DNA of 64,000 bases from Clostridium luticellarii (lineage in GTDB: Bacteria; Bacillota; Clostridia; Clostridiales; Clostridiaceae). The notes beneath the pieces are model-generated. The model saw only the letters and a list, made by a program, of their open reading frames with translations, had not been told where the DNA came from and made no database searches. A program made the translations under genes and the position numbers. Shown piece after piece: positions 9,199 to 19,018 of the stretch; position 1 is the first letter of the stretch, and the number at the start of each line of letters is the position of its first letter. The stretch lies in assembly GCF_002995845.1 (NCBI RefSeq), contig NZ_PVXP01000010.1:1-64000 (forward strand), given 5' to 3'.

Positions 9199-10881
9199 TC
9201 AGCATTTGATCTTTCCCATTTCATCAAGAAATGCCGGTCGTCTCCTGTAGATAGCACCCAGCACATTTATAATTTCTTTTGTCTTTTCCCTACCGGCTAT
9301 CTTTTTATATCTCTTTATAATTTTACAAACTCTTTTGTACTGCACCCTGTTTGATGCTTCTCTTGCACTTTCCCGGATATTTTTTTCATATAATTTTATA
9401 ACCTCTTCTCTGTGTTTATCAATAAGCAAGTAGGCATATTCTTCTATACTGGATGGATTTTCTTTAACATATTTCATCAATTCATCAATATCTTTTTCTT
9501 GAACTATAAGTTCAAGGTAAACACTTTTTGCCTGCCAGTTTTTACAGTTTTTTATTTCTCTTTTGATATTATTGTAAAAGTTTTTGTAATTTCCGTTATT
9601 TAGCTTTTTAAGCTCTCCATAGTATTCAAACCTACCATCAAATAATAGCTCTTTTGCCAGTTTCTCCTGTTTTTCCTTCAATGAAAGTTTTTTATAGGCC
9701 CTGTATCTTATCTCTTTCCATTCCAATACTAATCCAGCATAATTTTTGTCCTGCTTTTCACCTTCAAGTGCCAGTTCTATAACTCTTGAATAGTTTCCTG
9801 CTTTCATGAACCTGCCTATAAGTATCCTTCTGAAAGATGAAAATCCAATATTTTTCTCTATAAACTTTTCAGATTCTTCTTTAGTACCATATTTATCTAT
9901 AATATCAAACAGTATCAACAGTATTCTTTCAACCCCATATTCATTGTAGCTATTATGGGACATGCTGTTGAGCAGATCCTCTATTTTGATTTTGAGTTGA
10001 TTCCTAAATTCCTCATTATCTGCAAACTCGGAACAGATTTGAATCAAATTAATCCTATAATCATCCCAGCCATCAAAAATACTGTTTTCAGCTTCTTTCA
10101 GTAATTTTTTAAATGTTTTTCTTCTTGTATTTATATCTTTAGAAAAATGCGCAATTTTACCTATAGTATCTATTATTTCCGACACAAGCATTCCTATATC
10201 TCCATCTGAATCATCTGCATATTGGAAAGCTTTTACGGATTCATGCAGAATCACAATGGCAATATCCAATGAAAGCAGAGGATCATTGCCAATTTCACAT
10301 ATTTCTTTTATTCTTTTCAGTATAACCTCCATTTCGCTGGCAAAATCACAGGCTTCCATATAGGAAATAAAACCATCTCTTCCCTTGTATTTTCGTACTA
10401 TCGAATTCATAAGTTTTTTACATCTGCTGATTTCCTGTTTTTTATCAACCGGTGAATATTTAAAAACTATTTTGTTCTTTAAATTATCATCATCCTCAAC
10501 TATATCTTCTATAATATCCATCAACTTTTCTTTTGAAAAGTTTTCCAACATTTTTTTTACTTCAGGTTTGCGTTCTATTTCATATTTCTTGAATTTATCA
10601 GTTGATTTTCCATTTAATATCTCATTCAGCTTGAAATAAGCTGCAGCTTGATGTTTGCATACAGGTCCAAAATCATAAGGGCAGTCGCAATTTGAATACA
10701 GTATATCTCCACCTTCATCTATTTTTATATCTACCCGGTATTTTTCGCTTCCTTCTACAAGAAAAACATATTCACTATTCCCGTTTTTATGGAATTCGAC
10801 TATGTTTCCATTGTTATAATAATCATATCCCCTGCCTAAAATTGTTTTACCTATGTGCTTCTCAAAATCATTTATGTTCAC
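9199..10881 (-). CDS. SWIM zinc-finger protein
   Basis: A 560-residue protein with an N-terminal SWIM zinc finger: C-x-C-x(n)-C-x-H is visible as NCDCPYDFGPVCKHQ near residues 59-73. The rest is a long all-helical array rich in K, E and L (about 100-560), resembling a helical-repeat scaffold. SWIM domains bind nucleic acids or proteins. In bacteria such proteins often accompany SNF2 helicases, but none lies here. The gene is monocistronic with a good terminator. Confidence 0.85.
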   Translation of the reverse strand: MNINDFEKHIGKTILGRGYDYYNNGNIVEFHKNGNSEYVFLVEGSEKYRVDIKIDEGGDILYSNCDCPYDFGPVCKHQAAAYFKLNEILNGKSTDKFKKYEIERKPEVKKMLENFSKEKLMDIIEDIVEDDDNLKNKIVFKYSPVDKKQEISRCKKLMNSIVRKYKGRDGFISYMEACDFASEMEVILKRIKEICEIGNDPLLSLDIAIVILHESVKAFQYADDSDGDIGMLVSEIIDTIGKIAHFSKDINTRRKTFKKLLKEAENSIFDGWDDYRINLIQICSEFADNEEFRNQLKIKIEDLLNSMSHNSYNEYGVERILLILFDIIDKYGTKEESEKFIEKNIGFSSFRRILIGRFMKAGNYSRVIELALEGEKQDKNYAGLVLEWKEIRYRAYKKLSLKEKQEKLAKELLFDGRFEYYGELKKLNNGNYKNFYNNIKREIKNCKNWQAKSVYLELIVQEKDIDELMKYVKENPSSIEEYAYLLIDKHREEVIKLYEKNIRESAREASNRVQYKRVCKIIKRYKKIAGREKTKEIINVLGAIYRRRPAFLDEMGKIKC

Positions 10882-11329
10882 ATTCTATTCCCCATTCTTT
10901 AAAAATTCTATTTATTATTCGTATTAAAGTCTTTTTACCATTTATCATTAAAATATGGATACTATTCCACTTTCTCTTTTACTTTCATACCAATTCCAGG
11001 TATTGACTTTTCATGTAGAAAAGCTTTATGAAGTACTGCATACCATCAATCACCTTTTGCAATAAGATTCCTTTAATTTGAGTTACCAATAAGTCTACTG
11101 CCTTCACAATAATTCACTTACTGCCTTGCATAGCACTTATTTCATATAATACCCTATAAAGATGAATTTTTATTTGCTAAATATAAAAAAGCCTATACAA
11201 TTGTATATAGACTTCAGTGGTATAATTGAAATACGTTAAAATATTCCCACAAAATTCTCGTGTCTGCCTGTTCATACCATACTCTTTCTATTCCTAGAAC
11301 TCGGCAGCATTCATAAAAGCTTCCTAAAT
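10882..11329. other. Non-coding gap between the SWIM and chemoreceptor-like genes
   Basis: About 450 AT-rich bases. Apart from the terminator-like hairpin at 11189-11214 and the presumed promoter of the SWIM gene near 10900-11000, I see no structured RNA or plausible gene. Confidence 0.5.
11183..11214 (-). terminator. Probable terminator of the chemoreceptor-like gene
   Basis: On the minus strand an imperfect stem (AAGTCTATA with TATAGGCTT) is followed by TTTTATATTT. It is about 115 bp past the stop at 11330. Confidence 0.5.
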
Positions 11330-12160
11330 TCACTCTACTTTGGAAATTTCAGTCATTGTCTGTGCACTTGCGGTGATCTCTTCCAATGTGGAAGTAATTT
11401 CTTTCATTGAAGTCACCTGCTTTTCTGAAACAGATTTAACTTGATTGACTGTCTCAAATATATTTTTTATATTATTACTTATTTCCGATAATGCCCTTGA
11501 AACCTTTTTTGAGGATTCACCGCTTAATTGGGCCAGTTTCCTCATTTCACTTGCAACTACTGCAAATCCCTTCCCCTGTTCTCCGGATCTGGCCGCTTCT
11601 ATTGCTGCATTAAGTCCCAATAAATTTGACTGTGACGCTATATTTTGTATCATGCTTATTATTTCATTACTTTCTTCTATTTGCTTCTCTGCCTGTCTTG
11701 TAATTTCGGACATGTTACATATCATTTGATTCATTTTTTCAGAGCCGGAATTAATTTCTTCAATACCTGCACCGGTTTCTTCTAGACCAGAAAACAATGT
11801 ATCCGCTGATTCTTCCAATTTCATCTGCTTATCTAAACTTCTTCCAACGCCAACAGCACCTATGACATCGCCATCTGAATTTTTAACAGGATATGTGACA
11901 CCTCTAAATGGTGTTCCGAATATTTCCTTTGGAACAACTGCACTGTATCCCTTCCCTTCTTTAAGCGTTTTATACAATAAGTCCTCAACTGGAACTTTGC
12001 TGCCCACTTTTATCTTTGCATCAATGTTGTCACCGGGTCTATAATATAAGAATTTTGAAGTATCTGCAACAGCAGCAAAAACATCTTCCTGCAATATTTC
12101 TTTTAAAACAGGCATGACTTGCAAAAAAGGTTCTAAAATTTCTTCACTCATAATACTCAT
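11330..12160 (-). CDS. Soluble methyl-accepting chemotaxis-like protein
   Basis: A 276-residue cytoplasmic chemoreceptor-like protein without transmembrane helices. Residues 1-110 form a small sensory domain that ends in a PAS-like [17 protein letters not shown]. The rest is the MCP signalling coiled coil, with the conserved hairpin tip [23 protein letters not shown] at about 187-210, which contacts CheA and CheW. The cytoplasmic hairpin is short compared with full receptors. It could feed chemotaxis or a CheA-like pathway in the cytoplasm. The ligand is unknown. No che genes lie in the window. Confidence 0.88.
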   Translation of the reverse strand: MSIMSEEILEPFLQVMPVLKEILQEDVFAAVADTSKFLYYRPGDNIDAKIKVGSKVPVEDLLYKTLKEGKGYSAVVPKEIFGTPFRGVTYPVKNSDGDVIGAVGVGRSLDKQMKLEESADTLFSGLEETGAGIEEINSGSEKMNQMICNMSEITRQAEKQIEESNEIISMIQNIASQSNLLGLNAAIEAARSGEQGKGFAVVASEMRKLAQLSGESSKKVSRALSEISNNIKNIFETVNQVKSVSEKQVTSMKEITSTLEEITASAQTMTEISKVE

Positions 12161-12275
12161 TTCCCTTCTAACTATATTTTAAGTTTTGATTGTTGTAAAA
12201 TTGCTTCTCTTTTGGACAACCACTATTATAGGTATCGAGCTTTTATTGTCTGCATTTATATATCAGCAACATTAT

Positions 12276-12335
12276 CAATAATAAGCATGCCAAAAATATT
12301 CTTTTTTAAGAGTACTTTTGACATGCTTATTATTG
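12276..12335. terminator. Long inverted repeat downstream of the MFS gene
   Basis: Twenty-bp arms (12276-12295 and 12316-12335) match with one mismatch and enclose a 20-nt loop. It lies 18 bp after the MFS stop and probably terminates or stabilises that transcript, although no long U-run follows. Confidence 0.55.
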
Positions 12336-12352
12336 ACCAATCTATTTTTTTA

Positions 12353-13675
12353 TTATCCCACTTTAATTTTATCTAAATCATCCTTGTCCTGTTGACCTGA
12401 CAATTCATCAACGTCAACTTTTTTCTTGAGTGTCAGCATCACAAGTCCTGAAATTATCAATGATACAGACAAACAAATGTATGCAGTCGTATAAGATCCT
12501 GTACTATTTTTAATAAATCCCACAAAATATGGTCCAACCCATCCTCCCATATTTCCTACTGAATTGATCAAACCAGTGGCACCAGCTGCTGCCGGTCCGG
12601 ATAAAAAGGATATGGGTACACTCCACCAGACTCCCATTCCCACATACACACCTATAGCAGTGACACAGGTAAATATGAAACTTAATACCGGATTGGAAAC
12701 CATGGTTCCAAAAGCCATACCAGCAGCTCCAATGAAAAGTGGAAGAGCTATATGCCATTTTGTTTCCCCGGTCCTGGAGCTGGAATTACCATTAAATATA
12801 AAACCAGCAAGCGCTGCAGACATAGGTATTATAATCAACCAGCTCACACTGGAATTACTCAGCCCGGATACTGACTTTAAAACCGTAGGCAGCCAGAAAC
12901 CAAATCCCCAGAATCCGGTAACCCACATAAAATATATAAAACATAATTTAAGTACTGTTTTATCCTTCAATGCTTCCCATAAGGTATATTTTTTTATGGA
13001 ATTCTTCACGGCAATCTCTTTTTCGTAATCTGCTCTTATCTTCTTTTTCTCTTGAGCAGTCAGCCAATTGACATCTTCAGGCCAATCCTTCAGCCAGAAA
13101 ATAAGAATTATTCCAAATATGAAGGCCATTGACCCTTCCATGAGGAACAGCATCTGCCAGCCCTCAAAACCAAAAGCTTTAACATTAAGGATTACTCCTG
13201 CCAAAGGAGAACCGATAATACTTGAAACAAGCATAGAAGTCAATAAAACCGAAAGTGCCTTGGGCCTCTCCTTTGCATTAAACCAGCGAGGCACAATGGC
13301 CGAATAACAAACTGGATAAAAACTCGCCTCTGCAGCCCCTACCAAGAAACGAACAATATAAAATTGAATTTCCGTATGCACAAATCCCATAAGACTGGTA
13401 ACAATACCCCAGGTAAGCATAATCCTGACAACCCACCTGCTTGGACTTCGCTTTTCCGCAAACACGGTGCCCGGTACTTCAAACACCACATATCCAAAAA
13501 ATAAAATACCTGCACCCATTCCAAAAATCTGGGCATTAAATCCCAAATCCTTGTTCATGGTCAAAGCAGCATATGATATATTCAGCCTGTCAATATATGC
13601 CAGCATGGAGCCGATGAACAAAGGTAAAACAACATTCAAATATTTTCTTTTAGTGACACTGCTATTAGTATTCAT
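12353..13675 (-). CDS. MFS transporter, anion:cation symporter (ACS) type
   Basis: A 440-residue inner-membrane carrier with twelve predicted helices. Features of the ACS branch (relatives of hexuronate, tartrate and phthalate carriers) include YIDRLNISYAALTMNKDLGF at the N-terminus, GWQMLFLMEG in the centre, and a middle loop with FWLKDWPEDVNWL. The substrate is likely an organic anion. The gene is the only one behind a T-box leader, so its expression should rise when one tRNA is uncharged; the probable specifier codon is AUC (Ile). That suggests an anion linked to branched-chain amino acid supply, such as a 2-oxo or 2-hydroxy acid, but this is inference. Confidence 0.88.
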   Translation of the reverse strand: MNTNSSVTKRKYLNVVLPLFIGSMLAYIDRLNISYAALTMNKDLGFNAQIFGMGAGILFFGYVVFEVPGTVFAEKRSPSRWVVRIMLTWGIVTSLMGFVHTEIQFYIVRFLVGAAEASFYPVCYSAIVPRWFNAKERPKALSVLLTSMLVSSIIGSPLAGVILNVKAFGFEGWQMLFLMEGSMAFIFGIILIFWLKDWPEDVNWLTAQEKKKIRADYEKEIAVKNSIKKYTLWEALKDKTVLKLCFIYFMWVTGFWGFGFWLPTVLKSVSGLSNSSVSWLIIIPMSAALAGFIFNGNSSSRTGETKWHIALPLFIGAAGMAFGTMVSNPVLSFIFTCVTAIGVYVGMGVWWSVPISFLSGPAAAGATGLINSVGNMGGWVGPYFVGFIKNSTGSYTTAYICLSVSLIISGLVMLTLKKKVDVDELSGQQDKDDLDKIKVG

Positions 13676-13854
13676 ATATATGAGCCCCCTTTTTTACTTC
13701 TGTACAATCATTTCAATTTGCCCCAATTTTCAATATTGCTTGATTTTCAGCCTTAACCGAAAATCCTAATTATTTGTACTTTGAATTTTATAATAAAGCT
13801 GCAGTGTTCAAATAAAAACTATCCTCCTTTCTTATTTACCTATATTTTAATGAA

Positions 13855-14175
13855 TAAAAAAATCTTTCATCCTTATAAACACATTTCATATGTTCATAAG
13901 GACGAAAGATCTATCTCCGCGGTACCGCCTTATTTGCAATCAGATAAACTAACTGCCTCTCAATTCAGGTCAGCTTCAAATAAAAATTTTATTTAATGCA
14001 AACCCTAACCATATATCGCTGGTACACGTCTCCGTTTACTTGGCAAAAACCTTTCTACTTGGAAACTCCGGAGTGATTTCAATATTTTGTTAACACCAGC
14101 TCACACCAAACGCCGTCTCTCTTAAGTTAATACAGCAAATATTTGTTTCTCCATCATAGTCTATATTATTTTATG
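13855..14175 (-). promoter_or_regulatory. T-box riboswitch leader with terminator
   Basis: Read on the minus strand, the leader contains the T-box sequence GGCGGTACCGCGGAG (13915-13931) that pairs with the uncharged tRNA acceptor end. Upstream is a Stem I region with TTTGGTGTGAGCTGGTG-like elements. The specifier loop probably reads GAA-ATC-A, so AUC (Ile) is the likely codon. An overlapping intrinsic terminator (13862-13910 stem, then a T-run to 13855) is the off state. About 180 nt separate it from the MFS start codon. Confidence 0.93.
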
Positions 14176-14181
14176 TCATTA

Positions 14182-14210
14182 AGTATATTATTTTTTTTCA
14201 AGCTTGTCAA
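14182..14210 (-). promoter_or_regulatory. Promoter of the T-box/MFS transcript
   Basis: A perfect TTGACA (14205-14210) is 17 bp from TATACT (14182-14187) on the minus strand. Start of transcription near 14175 fits the T-box leader. Confidence 0.85.
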
Positions 14211-14346
14211 ATTTTTTTCAAGCTTTTTTTCTGGTCTTAAACACGCCTTCATGAAAAGATTTTTTCAGTAATTTTTGATATACAGCCATTATATCATTTT
14301 TAACCTGACAGCAGTCTGTCATAAATAAAATCTTTCTGTAAAGCTA

Positions 14347-14396
14347 TAAAAAAGAGCTTATTTAAAATGGCTATTACAAGCCACCTGAACAAGCTC
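14347..14396 (-). terminator. Intrinsic terminator of the coiled-coil/MMPL operon
   Basis: Nested stems GAGCTT/AAGCTC (14391-14396 with 14354-14359 on the plus strand) and GTGGCT/AGCCAT are followed by TTTTTT on the minus strand, about 90 bp after the operon's last stop. Confidence 0.8.
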
Positions 14397-14485
14397 AAAA
14401 ATAAATCTTTAAATATATTAAATTATGTGAATCCCGGGTATTTCCTGTCACTTGACGCCTTGACCAAATTCCAGTTTCGGTATAT

Positions 14486-16672
14486 TTATTTGTTGATATT
14501 TGAAAAAATTGATACCACAGCCTGCTTTAACTGAACAAATACACGAGCAATTCTGTAAAGTACACCCTCGTCTTTTCCGTCCGAATCTGCATTTGCAATA
14601 TTGTCTCTGTTGTCACTGTCCTTGTTGATTTCCTGTGTTCTCATGATCACCTGGATGCTCTTGGGTGAAGGGTTTTTACTGGAAGTAAATGAGATTAATT
14701 CTGCTTTCGGATCTAGGTACAGAAGTCTGTTCTCATTCTCAAATTTATCGATTTCCTTGTCTGTGGTGGACTTAATAGAATCATTTGCCTTCCGCATGGT
14801 AGGTGTAGTTTTAATTCCCTCAAGGCTCTGCTTCAATACATTTATGAGACCCTTGAGCATATCACTGCTGCCCTGGCTGATATCACCGCTGTTGTTTTTA
14901 AGCGTAGATTCAAAATCACTCAGAAAATCCTGTGAACTATTAAGACCTTTCACCATGCTTTCCAAAAGAGTTCCCGTGTCCTGTAACGCCTTTACAGAAC
15001 TACTTTCGTACTTATTGGCTGTATCATTGATTGCTGAAACATTGTCAATAAGCGTCTCACCTTTTGTCAACATACTGCTGGTGGTTGACAATATCTGCTT
15101 CTGCTCACCCAGCATATCATCTGTAACTTTACTTGCCTTATCAAAATCTTTAAAATAATCTTCTATCAAAGATATGCTTTTATTGGCAGTACTTAGATAA
15201 TCTTTCCCATTTTCAGATATATCAGATGTTACACTCAGCAGTTCGCTGGCAGAATCACATGCCTCAGTAAGATCTGAGAGCGTTGAGTCAACATATGAGA
15301 GCATTTTCTGTATGCTGTCGCACAATGTCTTCAGTGTTTCATTAGACTCAATAATTTGTGAGTATTTCCCGTAAAACTCTGAAAACTCCGACTCTACATT
15401 TTTCATGGCATTTGATAACGTGGATATGTCAGAGCTGATTGTACTCAACTTGCTGCTGAGGTCAGCAGAGCTGTCGCTCAAATTGTCCAAATCTGTTTGC
15501 ATGTCCTCTATATCTGACTTGGTACGCTGCAGCAGCTCATCTCTTTCATCGGATTTGCTGTTTACATCTTTTACAACATCACGCAGTGCCGTGATATCAT
15601 CCTGTACATTTTTAATGGAAGTCTTATATTGCTCTATCTCAGTTTTTGAGCCTTCAATGGTTTTTGTCATTGCATTCAAATCATAGTTCAAGTCTTCAAT
15701 AGCATTCTCCCCTTCACTAATATGAGGGATCATTGCTGCCGTATTGGCCGTGATCTCTGACAAATCCGCCAATGCTGTTTCTGATTTGGCAAAAGAGCTG
15801 TCCTTGGAGGCACTTATGTTGCTGTTGGCACGATCCAGTGAGGATAAACCAGACTGAGCCTGTGACAGACCGCTTTGCATATTTTCAGTTGTCTGTAAAA
15901 GAGTATTCGTACTGTCGTAGATAGAATTCAGAGAATCTCTGAATGTATCAATGTCATCTTTGAGATCTTTCACATCCTGCATCTGTTTTAAGGTTCCCGG
16001 CACCATGGTCAGCAGAATACCATCAGTCTCAAAACTGTTTGTACCGATACGGAGAGTAAATGTATCTTTCTCTCCCGGAAGTGCAGCAAATATGACAATT
16101 TTTTTATTGCCTATGGTCTGGACCTGTGCCCCCGGTGCATCCACACTGGATGCCTTTGACATATCCACTATGGTCTGCATCTGCAAAAGCATATTGTTTC
16201 TATAATACATATTTGCCTTGGTATTTGGCGTTACTTTTACATCAATCTGAATTAATCCGGACGCACCCGCCAGCTTGGAGGCATCTATGGGAGTACCGTT
16301 AAGAGAATAGGACACATCCACGTTCCAGGGTAAAACCACAGTTCCTTTTTTCGGGGTGCATTCATAATAAAATTTTCCATCGTAATTGTTCAAATTCCAG
16401 CTGATCGATCCATCCTTCACCGTCGGAGCAGTATTATTGGACATATTAGTTACCTTTTCATACTCGCCATAGTCTGTAAATTGCTTGTTTCCGTTTAAGC
16501 TTAAGCTTTTTACTATATTTATATTGGTGGGGGTGCCATAGTAATTCAGATTTACATAAGCGGATTCATCCACCGAGACTCCCGGTGCTGACGCCATTGC
16601 CGTACTGGACATAGTGCCAATCAAAATCAGCAATATTAACATACTTGATATAATTTTTTTTCTAATTTTCAT
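14486..16672 (-). CDS. Secreted coiled-coil partner of an MMPL transporter
   Basis: A 728-residue exported protein. The signal peptide is clear (KIRKKIISSMLILLILIG, then a STAMASA cleavage region). A beta-rich N-terminal domain (about 30-225) is followed by about 430 residues of Ser-, Asp- and Leu-rich coiled coil (about 230-665), like the extracellular coil of YhgE/Pip-type proteins. The C-terminus is a short amphipathic helix with no clear membrane anchor. It overlaps the upstream MMPL gene by 11 bp, so the two are translationally coupled and probably form one envelope complex. The family has no assigned function I can name. A second such pair lies at 46-51.6 kb. Confidence 0.75.
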   Translation of the reverse strand: MKIRKKIISSMLILLILIGTMSSTAMASAPGVSVDESAYVNLNYYGTPTNINIVKSLSLNGNKQFTDYGEYEKVTNMSNNTAPTVKDGSISWNLNNYDGKFYYECTPKKGTVVLPWNVDVSYSLNGTPIDASKLAGASGLIQIDVKVTPNTKANMYYRNNMLLQMQTIVDMSKASSVDAPGAQVQTIGNKKIVIFAALPGEKDTFTLRIGTNSFETDGILLTMVPGTLKQMQDVKDLKDDIDTFRDSLNSIYDSTNTLLQTTENMQSGLSQAQSGLSSLDRANSNISASKDSSFAKSETALADLSEITANTAAMIPHISEGENAIEDLNYDLNAMTKTIEGSKTEIEQYKTSIKNVQDDITALRDVVKDVNSKSDERDELLQRTKSDIEDMQTDLDNLSDSSADLSSKLSTISSDISTLSNAMKNVESEFSEFYGKYSQIIESNETLKTLCDSIQKMLSYVDSTLSDLTEACDSASELLSVTSDISENGKDYLSTANKSISLIEDYFKDFDKASKVTDDMLGEQKQILSTTSSMLTKGETLIDNVSAINDTANKYESSSVKALQDTGTLLESMVKGLNSSQDFLSDFESTLKNNSGDISQGSSDMLKGLINVLKQSLEGIKTTPTMRKANDSIKSTTDKEIDKFENENRLLYLDPKAELISFTSSKNPSPKSIQVIMRTQEINKDSDNRDNIANADSDGKDEGVLYRIARVFVQLKQAVVSIFSNINK

Positions 16673-18884
16673 CCTTCAATCCCTCCAAACTTTTAGCAGA
16701 TTTATCATCATCTATTGTCTTGGGGCACACTTCACCCAATTGCAGCTTACCTGCAATTTTTTTCTTGATTTTGTCCTTTAGCTGCTTTCTTCTGGAAATA
16801 TGCCTGTAGATTGGTGAATCAAAAATATACAGAAGTGCCGGCAGCAGTATAACTACCATTGCAATGCTCAGCAGTGCTCCACGTCCGATAAGATGACCCA
16901 TAGCACCAATGGCCGCAATGCTGGAAGTGAAATAAAGTGTATATCCTGCAAAGGACAGAATTATTCCAGAATTCATAATAGGTGGAACCGCTGCCCAAAT
17001 AGTTTCCATAATAGCCTGTTTTCTATCCAAACGCATTCGATATTCCAAATAGTAGTTGGTCATCAATATCGCATAGTCCACCGTTGCAGCCAATTGGATA
17101 CAGCTGACGATAATATAACCCATGAAGATCATGTTTTCTCCCATGAAATAAGGTATTGCCATATTGAAAAAAATAGCTATTTCAATGGGTATCACCAACA
17201 GAATGGGGAGCAACATTGATCGGAAAGCAAACACTGCCACAACTACCACACCCAATAGAGAAAGCTTGTCTACAAAGGTATAATCCCTGGTGATGATAGT
17301 TTTGATATCCTGTGTAAAAGGCGTGGCTCCAATTAAAAACGAATGCTGCGGATAATACTTTTGAACGATACCTTTGATCTCGTCAGAATATCTAAATGCC
17401 GCAGCACTTTCTTCCCGTGTCCTTATATAAACTAGTATTCGGGCATATTTTCCTGAGTGAAATTGTGTGGTAATTTGATTTGGAATAATACTTTCCGGTA
17501 TACCTTCCGGCAGCGTATTTTCCAGTGAAGTTACTTTTTTCACATAACTGAGTTTACCCAGCTCATCGGACAATTGTTTCTCTTTTATGTTAGAATCATC
17601 TGGTATCAATACCATGAGCATATTGCTTCTTCCAAAAATCCCGTCAATCTCCTGCTCATCTTTATAAACTTGAGTCCCTTCTCCTGCACCCACCGCCGAG
17701 TTGCCGAAAAGAAAGCTGTTCATGTCTTTTGCAATAAAACATGGCACCGCCAAAAATATTGCAAGTCCCAGCGCCACATATTTGACTTTGAAAATACCTT
17801 TGGCTAGATTTTTAGGAAGCTTTATCAGTTTACGATGTGCAGTTTTTTGAATCATATTTTGACTGCGTATAATCATGGAAGGCATCAAAAACAAAACAGT
17901 CAGCAGGCTGATAAAAATTCCCTTTGCCAGAACAATACCCAGGTCATAGCCTATAGAGAACTTCATAATGGTCAGCGCTAAAAAGCCGATAATAGTTGCC
18001 ATACCGCAGGCAATAACAGAGGATGCGGATTGGCGTATGGCAATCCTAATGGCTTCTTTGGGATCTTTGCCCTCATCTTTTTCTCTGCTGAACGCATGCA
18101 TCAGGAAAATAGAATAGTCCATTGCAACTGCCATCTGCAGAACAGGTGCCACACTTGCCGTCATAAATGATATCTCTCCCAGAAACACGTTTGTTCCCAT
18201 ATTTATCACGATGGCAATCCCCATTACCAGAAGAAACAACAAGGGCTCCAGCCATGCTGTTGTTGTCAGAATCAGTACCGATGCCACAACGCCAACTACA
18301 ATTACCGTAGCACTTTTCATTTCCCTATTCAAACTCTCGTTCAAAGATTTATTTTGAACAGCTGGTCCTGTAAAGCTGCCCTTATCCCCTACAATCTTTT
18401 GAATCTTATCCAGTGCTTTCGATGTCCTTGTATCGGAATCTCCTGCAATAAAAGAAATATCCATCACCGCACAATTGTCTTTATAATAATCCTGGATGTT
18501 TTCAGCTTTTATGAAAGTATCAGAGGTATATACGTCAGTATACTTTTTAATATCATCTGTTGTATCTGCCCAGAAAACCGTATCTACGCCATCCACTGAC
18601 TCTATCTCCTGCTTATACAGCTTGGCTTGATACAAGGATACATTTTTGATCATGATACGTGCGGTACCGGGATAACCAAACTCCTTCTCCATAAGATTCA
18701 AACCGGCTTTGGATGCAGTCGTATCAGGGAGATATTTAGTCAGATCATAATTGACTTTCACAAACGGATATAAAAACATGCTTATTGCAACCACGACAGC
18801 GAAAAATATTTCGATATATTTGCTTCTATTTACGATAAAATTGATTACTAAATCGGATGGTTTAATTTTTATTCTATTTTTCAT
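16662..18884 (-). CDS. MMPL/RND-type membrane transporter
   Basis: A 740-residue membrane protein of the MMPL branch of the RND superfamily. Two repeats each have one N-terminal helix, an extracellular domain and a five-helix bundle; the signatures QMAVAMDYSIFLMHAFSREKDEG and QLAATVDYAILMTNYYLEYRM mark the proton-relay helices. Family members export lipids, siderophores or peptides. I chose ATG 18884, which has a GGAGAGG Shine-Dalgarno. The longer reading starts at 18980 inside an inverted repeat. It follows the TetR gene and overlaps the secreted coiled-coil gene by 11 bp. Export or assembly of an envelope component is the likely job. Confidence 0.9.
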   Translation of the reverse strand: MKNRIKIKPSDLVINFIVNRSKYIEIFFAVVVAISMFLYPFVKVNYDLTKYLPDTTASKAGLNLMEKEFGYPGTARIMIKNVSLYQAKLYKQEIESVDGVDTVFWADTTDDIKKYTDVYTSDTFIKAENIQDYYKDNCAVMDISFIAGDSDTRTSKALDKIQKIVGDKGSFTGPAVQNKSLNESLNREMKSATVIVVGVVASVLILTTTAWLEPLLFLLVMGIAIVINMGTNVFLGEISFMTASVAPVLQMAVAMDYSIFLMHAFSREKDEGKDPKEAIRIAIRQSASSVIACGMATIIGFLALTIMKFSIGYDLGIVLAKGIFISLLTVLFLMPSMIIRSQNMIQKTAHRKLIKLPKNLAKGIFKVKYVALGLAIFLAVPCFIAKDMNSFLFGNSAVGAGEGTQVYKDEQEIDGIFGRSNMLMVLIPDDSNIKEKQLSDELGKLSYVKKVTSLENTLPEGIPESIIPNQITTQFHSGKYARILVYIRTREESAAAFRYSDEIKGIVQKYYPQHSFLIGATPFTQDIKTIITRDYTFVDKLSLLGVVVVAVFAFRSMLLPILLVIPIEIAIFFNMAIPYFMGENMIFMGYIIVSCIQLAATVDYAILMTNYYLEYRMRLDRKQAIMETIWAAVPPIMNSGIILSFAGYTLYFTSSIAAIGAMGHLIGRGALLSIAMVVILLPALLYIFDSPIYRHISRRKQLKDKIKKKIAGKLQLGEVCPKTIDDDKSAKSLEGLKDEN

Positions 18885-18967
18885 CAAGTTTCTACCTCTC
18901 CATTTCTTATGCATTTCTTCCAAATATACGATCAAATCATATGCACGAACATCATATAAATTACTGC

Positions 18968-19017
18968 TTTTTTGCTTCATTGATAAATAAATATTTATTC
19001 ATTAATGAAGCAAAAAA
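18968..19017. promoter_or_regulatory. Inverted repeat with TetR operator core between tetR and MMPL
   Basis: Perfect 14-bp arms (18968-18981 and 19004-19017) enclose the core AATAAATATTTATT (18986-18999). The same core, with one change, occurs in the palindrome ahead of tetR. It begins 1 bp past the tetR stop, so it may bind TetR and also form an RNA hairpin. Confidence 0.7.
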
Positions 19018-19018
19018 T

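Noticed and set aside
14601-15158. A 185-codon plus-strand ORF inside the coiled-coil gene
   Set aside because: It is the complement of a Ser/Leu-rich repeat region and has no start context or known motif.
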